NCBI RefSeq assembly: GCF_027571385.1
Contig: NZ_CP085636.1
Location: forward strand, 4,592,001-4,656,000
Length of the DNA stretch: 64,000 bases
Direction of reading: 5' to 3'
Source of the DNA: Shewanella sp. MTB7
Lineage (GTDB): Bacteria; Pseudomonadota; Gammaproteobacteria; Enterobacterales; Shewanellaceae
Part shown: positions 18,936 to 27,381 of the stretch, piece after piece
How the letters are laid out: every line of letters begins with the position of its first letter
Position numbering within the stretch: position 1 is the stretch's first letter
Program-made: the position numbers and the translations under genes
Notes under the pieces: generated by a model
Database searches by the model: none
What the model saw: only the letters and a program-made list of their open reading frames with translations
What the model was told of the DNA's origin: nothing

Positions 18936-20471
18936 TTATTTAGCTTGAAGCCGTTGCCAGTTTACCTCTAACTCTAAAGCACTCATTGGTTTTGCGAATA
19001 GGTCACCCTGAATTTTATCGACCCCCATCTCCACCAATAACTGCTTAATATCTTCGGTTTCAACCCCTTCCACGGTGACGCTAAAACCTAAGCCTTTAGC
19101 GAGTTCTATACTCGACTTCATAATATGTCTGGCATGTTTGTCAACCATCAACTCATCGATAAAAGCTTTATCAATTTTGACTTCATCGACCGGGAAATAT
19201 TTAAGATAGGCAAGTGAAGAGTGACCTGTACCAAAATCATCAATCGCCACATCGACGCCAATCGTCTTCAGTTTTTTAATTGTTTCAACAGCCACCTCCA
19301 TGTTATCCATCAACTTACTCTCAGTTATCTCGATGGAGAGCAGATTGGCCTCTAATCCATATTTATCAAACTTAGCTTGAATGTCGTCACACAAGGTGCC
19401 GCTAATAATATCTTTAGAGGAGAGGTTAACCGCCACTTGCAACACTAGGCCCGATTCATGCCATTTTGCTTGTTGGGAGATAACTTGATCCAGAGCCCAT
19501 TGACTGACCAACTCGATCATTCCAGCATATTCAACAAGTGGGATAAATTCGGCGGGGGATATCATGCCTAAATCTTCATGGTCCCAGCGCATTAGCGCTT
19601 CAACTTGGCTACAACCTCCAGTTAATACATTTAATTTAGGTTGGTACACCATATACAACTCCCCTCTATCTAATGCCTTAGGAAGTTGGTTAATAATACC
19701 GAGTTGGCGTTGCTGGCTTAGATCATCCCCTTCTGAATAACTGGCAAATAGGTACTTATTCTCTTTGGCTTTAATCAGAGCTAAATCCAGTCGTCTTAAT
19801 AGTTGACTCACATAGGTATGATGCAGTCCGAGATCCAGGTAGCCCATTTGAATTTGAATCGCTATTGGGATAGCCTGAATATCAAATGGAACTGCAAGTT
19901 CATTGCGGATCGTTAACAATGCAGTTTCATTTTGAGGTTGCTCAAAATAAAGCAGAAATTCATCTTCATTCATTCGAGCAAGAAAAGTAGCCGGGTTTTC
20001 GAGTTTATGTAGCCGCTCAGATAATGTCTGCAACAGTTTATCACCAATAGAGAAACCGAAGAGGTCATTGACGAATCGAAAATGATAAATATCAATAAGC
20101 ACTAACGTACCTTGAGTAATAGGCATCAAGCTAAGGAAACGAGATTTAAGACCTAAACGATTGGCAAGTCCCGTCAGCTTGTCCTTGTCGTTTGGAACAG
20201 GCAATCCTTTGATGAAGTCGTGCCACGTGCTATACAGGGTTTGATATTTTTTAGGCACTGCAACATCAGCAAACTGTTCTGAAGCGATATGCCCTAAATG
20301 AAGGGTGTCTTCTTTACTCTTAAGAAGCTCCATTTGCTGTGTAAAAGATTGAATGAAATTAGCTTCATACTTTCTATACCGGTACCAAAAAATGGTACAA
20401 GCGATACAGACGATCAATAATAAAACTAAACACCAGCCAATTCCCACGCGAGTAACTCCCCTCCCCAACAC
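18936..20471 (-). CDS. membrane GGDEF-EAL protein, probable c-di-GMP phosphodiesterase
   Basis: A 511-residue protein: an N-terminal membrane segment (about 11-28), a GGDEF-like domain (about 90-240) and an EAL domain (about 250-500). The GGDEF signature is degenerate (NEDEF, near residue 170), so diguanylate cyclase activity is unlikely. The EAL domain looks intact: EAL itself near 291, the Asn and Glu of VNLSS and IEITES, DDFGTG, KIDKAF and the final VEGVE. The likely role is c-di-GMP hydrolysis, with the GGDEF part regulatory. Single gene next to an HDOD protein on the same strand. Confidence 0.88.
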   Translation of the reverse strand: MLGRGVTRVGIGWCLVLLLIVCIACTIFWYRYRKYEANFIQSFTQQMELLKSKEDTLHLGHIASEQFADVAVPKKYQTLYSTWHDFIKGLPVPNDKDKLTGLANRLGLKSRFLSLMPITQGTLVLIDIYHFRFVNDLFGFSIGDKLLQTLSERLHKLENPATFLARMNEDEFLLYFEQPQNETALLTIRNELAVPFDIQAIPIAIQIQMGYLDLGLHHTYVSQLLRRLDLALIKAKENKYLFASYSEGDDLSQQRQLGIINQLPKALDRGELYMVYQPKLNVLTGGCSQVEALMRWDHEDLGMISPAEFIPLVEYAGMIELVSQWALDQVISQQAKWHESGLVLQVAVNLSSKDIISGTLCDDIQAKFDKYGLEANLLSIEITESKLMDNMEVAVETIKKLKTIGVDVAIDDFGTGHSSLAYLKYFPVDEVKIDKAFIDELMVDKHARHIMKSSIELAKGLGFSVTVEGVETEDIKQLLVEMGVDKIQGDLFAKPMSALELEVNWQRLQAK

Positions 20472-20538
20472 ATAAAAAAGTTAAATAAAGGCCCAATAAC
20501 AAACTTTAAGGTTACCCTAATACCATCTCAAACCACAA

Positions 20539-21381
20539 CTATTCGTAACTCGACTTAATCGAGTGATACTTTTCTAAAAACTCATCGTCAGCCAGCTGCT
20601 CCGCTGATACAGGTAGACCCCGTCTTGCGTACACATCTAACCTCTCTTCAAGTTCAACTCCAGCTCTCAACTCTCCAGTATAGAAAGCTGCCGCCCTGAC
20701 AAAATCTAGGTAGCCTACATTATCCGGCAAGTAAGATAGATCCGACCACCTTTCTACTACTTCTGTCACTTCCGGAGCAAACTCCCAACTTTTAAGGACT
20801 GCGCGACCTATGGGTCCTTGCATCTTTCTCACCAGAGCCCTTAATTGATCTATGCTGGTAAATAACTCTGGACGGGCTTCCGCCTCTTTAAGTACCGGTA
20901 GAGCACCTATGTTATGTACCAAGCCCGCTAAGGTCAGCGTATCAAAACTGAGTCCGCTACCTTTATGGGTTTTACTATAAATATGTAGCATCGCACAGGC
21001 TGCTGAAGTGACTTCAATAGAGCAGCCCCATACTTCATCCATCACCTCCCACACCATCTCATTAGTTGAGATAAATAGCTGTTCCATCGCAGCGGATGTA
21101 GCAATGGATTTAATCTGAGTTAAGCCAATTCTAGTAACAGCACAGTTAACATTTTCAGCTTTTATGCCCCTGCTATAAAGTGCACTATTGGCGACCTTAA
21201 TCATCCGTGCTGAAATCGCAGCATCTTGGCCAATAATTTCGGCAACTTGCTTAGGGCTTGAATCTGGTTTAGAAACCACTTCCTGAACTCTCATCGCGAC
21301 CTCAGGCAAAGTCGGTAATACTAATGCATCTGCTTTCAACTTCTTTAAAAGGGCGACTAACAGTTGATGTTCAGTTGACAT
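20539..21381 (-). CDS. HDOD-domain signalling protein
   Basis: A 280-residue protein dominated by an HDOD domain (about 20-220), recognised by LPTLPEVAMRVQEVV, DAAISARMIKVANSALYS and LAGLVHNIGALPVL. It lacks a full HD metal site, so it is probably a regulatory module rather than a phosphohydrolase. In proteobacteria such proteins are often linked to motility and c-di-GMP signalling. It precedes the GGDEF-EAL gene on the same strand, 67 bases apart, so cotranscription is plausible. No partner domain is fused. Confidence 0.85.
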   Translation of the reverse strand: MSTEHQLLVALLKKLKADALVLPTLPEVAMRVQEVVSKPDSSPKQVAEIIGQDAAISARMIKVANSALYSRGIKAENVNCAVTRIGLTQIKSIATSAAMEQLFISTNEMVWEVMDEVWGCSIEVTSAACAMLHIYSKTHKGSGLSFDTLTLAGLVHNIGALPVLKEAEARPELFTSIDQLRALVRKMQGPIGRAVLKSWEFAPEVTEVVERWSDLSYLPDNVGYLDFVRAAAFYTGELRAGVELEERLDVYARRGLPVSAEQLADDEFLEKYHSIKSSYE

Positions 21382-21689
21382 TTTTCATCCCCGTTTTGAC
21401 TCAAAATTAATTATAGTTATAGATAAAGATGACCAAATTAGCCCTACCGTTAAATCCATTAACCGCATGCAGCAAATTGGTTAACAACCTGTTTAGATTC
21501 TAGCTAACTTTAGGATTTTTAGGGAGTAAAATAACTTTTTTTAGAAAATACTTATCCCCCCTGCTGTTGAGTAAAACTTGATATACTAGCGATGTGGAAG
21601 TTTCTGGGGCAAAATTTGATAACCACACCAACATTAAGTAGAATGCCCGCCCGTTTGTCACCCCAATATTTAGTTAACTGAGAGTAATT
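21382..21689. other. intergenic region between the HDOD gene and trhP
   Basis: A 308-bp divergent gap. It should hold promoters for both genes; a TATACT sequence near 21581 could be a -10 element for trhP. No gene, RNA or repeat seen. Confidence 0.4.
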
Positions 21690-23075
21690 ATGTTTAAACC
21701 TGAGCTACTGTCTCCCGCTGGGACACTGAAAAATATGCGTTATGCTTTTGCCTATGGAGCAGATGCTGTCTATGCAGGCCAGCCAAGATATAGCCTTAGG
21801 GTAAGAAATAATGACTTTAAACTAGAAAACCTAGCAACCGGTATTCAAGAAGCCCACGATCTTGGTAAGAAACTCTATGTGGTCAGTAACATTGCGCCGC
21901 ACAATACCAAATTGAAAACCTATATTAAGGATATGGTTCCAGTGGTTGACATGAATCCAGATGCGATCATCATGTCAGATCCAGGCCTTATCATGTTGGC
22001 AAGAGAAGCCTTTCCCGATCAGGTAGTGCATCTTTCAGTTCAAGCCAATGCAATCAACTGGGCATCGGTTAAATTTTGGCAACAACAAGGCATTAAACGC
22101 GTCATTTTATCCCGAGAGCTTTCTCTCGATGAAATTGAAGAGATACGCCAACGTTGCCCAGATATTGAACTAGAAGTCTTCGTTCATGGTGCACTTTGTA
22201 TGGCTTACTCAGGCCGTTGTTTATTGTCTGGCTATATCAACAAGCGTGATCCTAACCAAGGCACTTGCACTAACTCGTGCCGTTGGAAATATGACGCCCA
22301 TGAAGCGAAAGAAACCATGGAAGGCGATATAGTTGCAGTAAACCCTCAAGCACTTGTGGATCAACATGGTGTCCAAATTCAGACGCCAACTTTAGGTGAA
22401 GGTCAGCCAAGCGATCAAATCGTCCTGCTACAAGAAGCAGGCCGTCCGGGCGAGTATATGCCAGCCTTTGAAGATGAGCATGGTACCTATATCATGAACT
22501 CAAAAGATCTTCGGGCGATTCAACACGTTGAACGTTTAAGTAAGATGGGCATTGATTCACTGAAAATCGAAGGCCGTACTAAGTCATTCTATTATGTTGC
22601 CCGTACGGCACAACTTTACCGTCAAGCGATTGAAGATGCGGCATCAGGCAAAGATTTTGATCGAACATTGATGCATAACCTAGAAGGTCTTGCACATCGG
22701 GGCTATACTGAAGGCTTCCTACGTCGTCATGTACATGATGAGTATCAAAACTATGATTACGGCTACTCTATCAGTGATACTCAGCAATTTGTCGGTGAGT
22801 TTACCGGTAAGCGTAATGATGCAGGTATGGCTGAGATCGATGTTAAAAATAAATTCTCTGTTGGCGACAGTGTTGAAGTCATGACCCCCCAAGGTAATCT
22901 GACTTTAACCATTAAAGAGCTATTGAACCGTAAAGGTGAAAGCGTTGAGGCTGGGTTAGGTTCAGGACATTTTGTCTTCTTAGCCTTACCTGCTGGTGTT
23001 GAGACAGACAAAGCCGTATTACTACGTAACTTACCCCAAGGTCAAGATACCCGTAATCCCCACGCACAAGCTTAA
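21690..23075 (+). CDS. trhP: U32-family tRNA hydroxylation protein TrhP (YegQ)
   Basis: A 461-residue U32-family protein. The opening KPELLSPAGTLKNMRYAFAYGADAVYAGQ is typical of YegQ/TrhP. In E. coli TrhP makes 5-hydroxyuridine at position 34 of certain tRNAs independently of oxygen, using a prephenate-derived pathway. The conserved cysteine block around residues 170-192 (GALCMAYSGRCLLS and then CTNSC) probably binds an iron-sulfur cluster. The ferredoxin gene yfhL, genetically linked to this role in E. coli, follows 79 bases downstream on the same strand. Older annotations call this a peptidase; that is not supported. Confidence 0.93.
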   Translation: MFKPELLSPAGTLKNMRYAFAYGADAVYAGQPRYSLRVRNNDFKLENLATGIQEAHDLGKKLYVVSNIAPHNTKLKTYIKDMVPVVDMNPDAIIMSDPGLIMLAREAFPDQVVHLSVQANAINWASVKFWQQQGIKRVILSRELSLDEIEEIRQRCPDIELEVFVHGALCMAYSGRCLLSGYINKRDPNQGTCTNSCRWKYDAHEAKETMEGDIVAVNPQALVDQHGVQIQTPTLGEGQPSDQIVLLQEAGRPGEYMPAFEDEHGTYIMNSKDLRAIQHVERLSKMGIDSLKIEGRTKSFYYVARTAQLYRQAIEDAASGKDFDRTLMHNLEGLAHRGYTEGFLRRHVHDEYQNYDYGYSISDTQQFVGEFTGKRNDAGMAEIDVKNKFSVGDSVEVMTPQGNLTLTIKELLNRKGESVEAGLGSGHFVFLALPAGVETDKAVLLRNLPQGQDTRNPHAQA

Positions 23076-23151
23076 CCATGCAAAATGCAAAGATATGACC
23101 CTACAAGCAACCTGTTGGGTCATAAACGTAAAAGAACAAACGAGTAGATAG

Positions 23152-23415
<264 letters not shown>

Positions 23416-23435
23416 GCTCAAACGGCATATTTTCA

Positions 23436-23466
23436 AAAATGGAGTCCATTGGCTCCATTTTCTGTT
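23436..23466. terminator. terminator between yfhL and ubiT
   Basis: AAAATGGAG pairs with CTCCATTTT, with A-rich and T-rich flanks, in the convergent gap; it can act in both directions. Confidence 0.8.
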
Positions 23467-23481
23467 TTAACATCACAAACA

Positions 23482-23994
23482 CTACACTGATTCTGGATTA
23501 GCCTTAAGTTGGAGCTGTTGAATCATCTTCGCTATTTTTTCGATACTGTATCTAATTGGAGACGGCATAGTGTCAAACTCTATGCTCAAGAGTAAATTTT
23601 TAACTTCTAGACCTAATTCTGTATCGCCCTCTATCGACAACTTACGCTGAAAAAACAGTGTATCTGGATCTTCCTTACCCGCAGCGACTAGAATAAGCTC
23701 TTTAGAGTCACCAGAAAAAGTCACCGCCGCCACTTGAGGTTCACGCACTAACCAACGACCATCGAAACTGACCTCAAACAATAACCCCATGTCGACAACA
23801 TCAATAGCAACCCAATTTCCCTTTAAAAACGCCAATTCATCATCGTCAGACTGCTCTGAAAGAAGTTGACCTAATAGACGCGCCAACAATTCAGCCTTCA
23901 CACGAAAGGGGATCAAACTTAATGGGCCACGAGCGAACTTAGGCGCTAGCACTAATAGTTGCTTAGCCATATTGTTTAAAAAAGGTGCTTGCAT
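23482..23994 (-). CDS. ubiT: SCP2-domain ubiquinone biosynthesis factor UbiT (YhbT)
   Basis: A 170-residue SCP2 (sterol-carrier-type) lipid-binding protein, the length expected for UbiT. In E. coli UbiT is needed, with UbiU and UbiV, for oxygen-independent ubiquinone synthesis and is thought to hold the hydrophobic intermediates. It is divergent from ubiU across a 173-base gap, the same arrangement as in E. coli, which makes the assignment firm. No membrane segment is seen. Confidence 0.9.
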   Translation of the reverse strand: MQAPFLNNMAKQLLVLAPKFARGPLSLIPFRVKAELLARLLGQLLSEQSDDDELAFLKGNWVAIDVVDMGLLFEVSFDGRWLVREPQVAAVTFSGDSKELILVAAGKEDPDTLFFQRKLSIEGDTELGLEVKNLLLSIEFDTMPSPIRYSIEKIAKMIQQLQLKANPESV

Positions 23995-24088
23995 ATCAAT
24001 CTCGATCCTTAATACAGAGAACAGATCTCTTCCTATAACAGAAGAGTTAAAAAGAAAAAGAGTTTAACCAGATTTTATGATCACAAAC

Positions 24089-24102
24089 CTGTTTTATATC
24101 AA
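24089..24102. promoter_or_regulatory. possible FNR-type site between ubiT and ubiU
   Basis: CTGTTTTATATCAA matches the FNR/EtrA consensus TTGAT-N4-ATCAA at 8 of 10 fixed positions, with one perfect half. It sits centrally in the ubiT-ubiU gap. Oxygen-independent ubiquinone genes would be expected to respond to low oxygen, but the match is imperfect. Confidence 0.4.
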
Positions 24103-24167
24103 GTATTCGACAGCCAATCCCTTTTAAACTCCAAAATCAAATTTTGGGAGCATCTCGGAGCAATAAT

Positions 24168-25169
24168 ATGGAACTGTTGTGCCCAGCAGGTAATTTGGCA
24201 TCATTGAAAGTAGCCCTCAATGCAGGAGCCGATGCCGTCTACTTAGGCTTAAAAAATGATACGAATGCACGATCATTCGCGGGTCTTAACTTTACCCCAA
24301 AAAAATTACAAGAAGCCGCTGTATATACTAAACAACAGGGCAAGAAGATCTTCCTTACTATTAATACATTCCCTAAACCCGGTGAAGAGAAACGTTGGTA
24401 TGAAGCGGTAGATATTGCGGCTAACACGGGTATGGATGCCTTAATCATCGCCGATCTGTCACTGCTCGATTATGCCCATACTCATTACCCGCACATGCCT
24501 CTACATCTGTCAGTGCAAGCTAGTGCAACAAACCTAGGGGCTCTGAAGCTTTATAAAGAGGAGTTCAATATCCAGCGGGCCGTATTACCAAGAGTGTTAT
24601 CGATGAAACAGGTAAGAGACTTAAGTAAGGTTACTCCGGTTGATCTTGAAGTCTTTGCTTTCGGTAGTCTATGTATTATGGCGGAAGGCCGTTGTCATCT
24701 CTCATCCTATATAACCGGGCAATCACCAAACACTGGCGGTTCATGCTCACCAGCCAAACATGTTCGCTGGCAAGAGGAAGGCTCAAACAGATTAACTCGC
24801 CTCAATGAGGTCTTAATCGATAAGTCTGGCATCAACGAACAGATGGGATATCCGGTAGTCTGTAAAGGTCGCTATACCACGGAACATAGTAGCGAACCGA
24901 CGCACTTGTTAGAATCGCCTACCAGCCTCAACACCTTAAGCTTGTTACCTGAATTGGCCAAAGCCAATGTCGTCTCGTTAAAGATAGAGGGGCGTCAACG
25001 CAGCCCCGCATACGTTGAGCAGGTTACCAGCGTATGGCGCCGAGCCATTGATACCTACATGAACGATCCTGAAAACTATCAAACTCAAGCTGAATGGAAT
25101 CGAGCATTAGCAAAGGTTTCTGAAGGGCAAACGACCACTTTGGGTGCCTATGAGCGCACCTGGCAATAA
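24168..25169 (+). CDS. ubiU: U32-family ubiquinone hydroxylation subunit UbiU (YhbU)
   Basis: A 333-residue protein starting at the ATG at 24168 (MELLCPAGNLASLK), with CGGAG as ribosome site; a slightly longer in-frame start at 24144 is unlikely. It carries the U32 fold and the cysteines that in UbiU hold a 4Fe-4S cluster: CIMAEGRCHLSS, then GGSCSPA, then VVCKGRY. Forms a heterodimer with UbiV that hydroxylates ubiquinone precursors without oxygen, using prephenate as the hydroxyl donor. First gene of the ubiU-ubiV operon (14 bases apart). Confidence 0.94.
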   Translation: MELLCPAGNLASLKVALNAGADAVYLGLKNDTNARSFAGLNFTPKKLQEAAVYTKQQGKKIFLTINTFPKPGEEKRWYEAVDIAANTGMDALIIADLSLLDYAHTHYPHMPLHLSVQASATNLGALKLYKEEFNIQRAVLPRVLSMKQVRDLSKVTPVDLEVFAFGSLCIMAEGRCHLSSYITGQSPNTGGSCSPAKHVRWQEEGSNRLTRLNEVLIDKSGINEQMGYPVVCKGRYTTEHSSEPTHLLESPTSLNTLSLLPELAKANVVSLKIEGRQRSPAYVEQVTSVWRRAIDTYMNDPENYQTQAEWNRALAKVSEGQTTTLGAYERTWQ

Positions 25170-25183
25170 TTGAGGAGAAAACA

Positions 25184-26047
25184 ATGAAAGCATCACTCGG
25201 CCCTATCTTATATTGCTGGCCCAAAGAGAAAGTTATCGAATTTTATACTCAAGTTGCCAACAGCAGTATCCCTCTCGTGTATCTAGGAGAAACCATTTGC
25301 AGCCGTCGTCGCGAACTAAAGTTTAGCGACTATTTGGACTTAGCACATATGTTAAAGGCTTCAGGTAAAGAGGTGGTGATTTCAACCTTAGCCTTGCTTG
25401 AGGCACCCTCTGAGTTTACAGAGTTAAAGAAACAGGTCGAAAATGGTGAGTTTGTCATAGAAGCTAATGATATGGGGGGCGTCCAAGCAGCAAAAGAAAA
25501 TAAACTGCCTTTTATCTGCGGACCAACGATTAATAACTATAACCTTGCCAGTTTGAATACCTTGCATAAATGGGGAATGCAGCGCTTTGTCATGCCAGTT
25601 GAACTCTCTAAACATTGGCTTGACAGTGTTATCTCTGTTGAAAAGCCTAAATTTGAAATAGAAGTGTTTGGTCATGGTTTCTTACCTCTTGCACTATCGG
25701 CTCGTTGCTTTACCGCAAGACAAAAAGGGTTAGTTAAGGATAAATGCCAAACGATCTGTATCGAAAACCCTAAAGGGCTGTTGGCTCAAACACTAGAATC
25801 ACAACCTCTACTCAGGTTAAACGGCATACAGACACAATCAGCGGCATGCATTGATTTGACCTCTGAGCTGTCAGTCATGAATGAGATGGGTATCGATTAC
25901 TTTCGAGTGTCTCCATCTAGCATGCAATGCATTGAAAAGGCCGATAAACTATTTGATTTGATCCATGTAACGACAAACTCGAGTACCGATCCCAACTGTA
26001 ATGGCTACTGGCATCAAGAAGCTGGATTTAATCATTTAGCTGGTTAG
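25184..26047 (+). CDS. ubiV: U32-family ubiquinone hydroxylation subunit UbiV (YhbV)
   Basis: A 287-residue partner of UbiU. The cluster cysteines are visible: one in GETICSRRRE near residue 39, and a group ARCFTARQKGLVKDKCQTIC around 178-197, matching the known UbiV spacing. A GAGGAG ribosome site precedes the ATG. The gene directly follows ubiU. It ends 13 bases before the octamer tandem repeat, which lies in the convergent gap. Confidence 0.94.
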   Translation: MKASLGPILYCWPKEKVIEFYTQVANSSIPLVYLGETICSRRRELKFSDYLDLAHMLKASGKEVVISTLALLEAPSEFTELKKQVENGEFVIEANDMGGVQAAKENKLPFICGPTINNYNLASLNTLHKWGMQRFVMPVELSKHWLDSVISVEKPKFEIEVFGHGFLPLALSARCFTARQKGLVKDKCQTICIENPKGLLAQTLESQPLLRLNGIQTQSAACIDLTSELSVMNEMGIDYFRVSPSSMQCIEKADKLFDLIHVTTNSSTDPNCNGYWHQEAGFNHLAG

Positions 26048-26060
26048 AAGTACAAGCTTT

Positions 26061-26120
26061 AGGGCTTTAGGGCTTTAGGGCTTTAGGGCTTTAGGGCTTT
26101 AGGGCTTTAAGCCCTAAAGC
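26061..26120. repeat. octamer tandem repeat ending in a palindrome
   Basis: Six perfect head-to-tail copies of AGGGCTTT (26061-26108), preceded by a partial copy from 26056. The last 25 bases (26096-26120) form an inverted repeat: GCTTTAGGGC and GCCCTAAAGC with a five-base loop. It fills the gap between ubiV and a convergent membrane-protein gene, so the hairpin may also end transcription. Perfect copies suggest recent slipped-strand expansion. Confidence 0.9.
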
Positions 26121-26126
26121 AGCCAG

Positions 26127-26807
26127 TTATATTCGAATTTTTGCGCTTCTCACCATGCCACAGCACCAAGCCAGAAAGAGTGCGAGACTAAGCCACTCTA
26201 AAGCCACTGGACACCATAATATCGGTCTGGGTACCTCCATCACCATCTCTTGATAAAAAGGTTGATCGCTGCCAATTAAACCTAGGTTCATATGAGACAA
26301 GAGTATAAAGCAGCTAAAACTGATAAAGGTTAATGTGCCAGTAACTATATTCCATCTGGAATAAAAAACACCTCCATTCCATATCAGGTATACACAAAAT
26401 AGTGCACTACTACAGGTGCCTAAATAGAAGAAATATTTAATCGCGGCAGTGTGCAGATGATAGACATTGACAGGAAAAAGCCCGACAGCCGCCAAACAAA
26501 AAAATGTTCCAGCCAGAGAGAAAAAGAGAGGATATAGCCATTTATTATCGACTAATTGGATTGAAAAAAGAGCAAATAAACTCATGCTCAAGCTACCAAA
26601 AAATAGCCCTCCGTTAATCATCACCGCTAGTGTCGAGTGACCATAGTGACCTAACTCACTAAGAGTATGATTTAAAAAATTAAAAACATTCCCTTCAGAA
26701 TCTTGAAAAACAGCAACCGATAGCACGATACTGATGAGAAGTCCTGCAATCCCAAGAGCACCAAACTTATAGGCTAGACTCGACAGTCTTTTACTCTTAT
26801 CTACCAT
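26127..26807 (-). CDS. DUF998-like polytopic membrane protein
   Basis: A 226-residue integral membrane protein with about six hydrophobic segments spread over the whole length. HTLSELGHYGHS after the first segment and MNLGLIGSDQPFY near residue 180 resemble the DUF998 family. No enzymatic residues can be proposed with confidence and the function of the family is unknown. Isolated gene transcribed toward the octamer repeat. A large gap lies upstream. Confidence 0.65.
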   Translation of the reverse strand: MVDKSKRLSSLAYKFGALGIAGLLISIVLSVAVFQDSEGNVFNFLNHTLSELGHYGHSTLAVMINGGLFFGSLSMSLFALFSIQLVDNKWLYPLFFSLAGTFFCLAAVGLFPVNVYHLHTAAIKYFFYLGTCSSALFCVYLIWNGGVFYSRWNIVTGTLTFISFSCFILLSHMNLGLIGSDQPFYQEMVMEVPRPILWCPVALEWLSLALFLAWCCGMVRSAKIRI

Positions 26808-27381
26808 ATTCCTTTAGTGCACCACTCTCCATATCCATATATAGAATCAAGTTTTATTCACGAGGTCTCGCGCAAACCCTCACTATTCAAATTTAATAAC
26901 CATAAAAAATGTTTTGTTTTCAAGATAAACTACTCGAATATAGGTAAAAAAACAAAAATGATAGTGATTACCACTCATTAACAGCAATGAATCAGTTAAC
27001 TAACGCCCATTCCAACACAATGAAAGTAATGTCATACGTTCGATTAAAGCGATAGACAAAACACACTAAACAATGTCGCTACAAAAAATCATCAACCACA
27101 ACAAAAACACATGAGCAATACTTTGTATTAACATGCATTTTACCAAAAACACTCTAGCTAAATCCATCGACTGTAAGCTACAATATAAATACTCAAAAAG
27201 ATGCAATAACTATTCTCCCATGATGTGGATCACCATAGGATTAGATAGGGTTTTACATCGCGGAAATTAGGAGGTAACCTTGCCTTCCTTGAGTTGAATG
27301 GATATTCAAACACAATTTGAATTCCGATAAGATGATAACGTCTTTCAATTATGCCGAATCGGTAATTTAGAGTATAAAAAA
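26808..27381. other. large divergent intergenic region with an orphan Shine-Dalgarno
   Basis: A 574-bp AT-rich gap between the DUF998-like gene and the nucleoside-recognition-domain gene. A perfect AGGAGG at 27269-27274 is followed at proper distance by TTG and then a stop after five codons. An ATG at 27298 also opens only ten codons. No larger gene or RNA was recognised. This could be a leader of the downstream gene. Confidence 0.45.

Noticed and set aside
26061..26108. CRISPR-like repeat
   Set aside because: Units of eight bases are contiguous without spacers; this is a simple tandem repeat.
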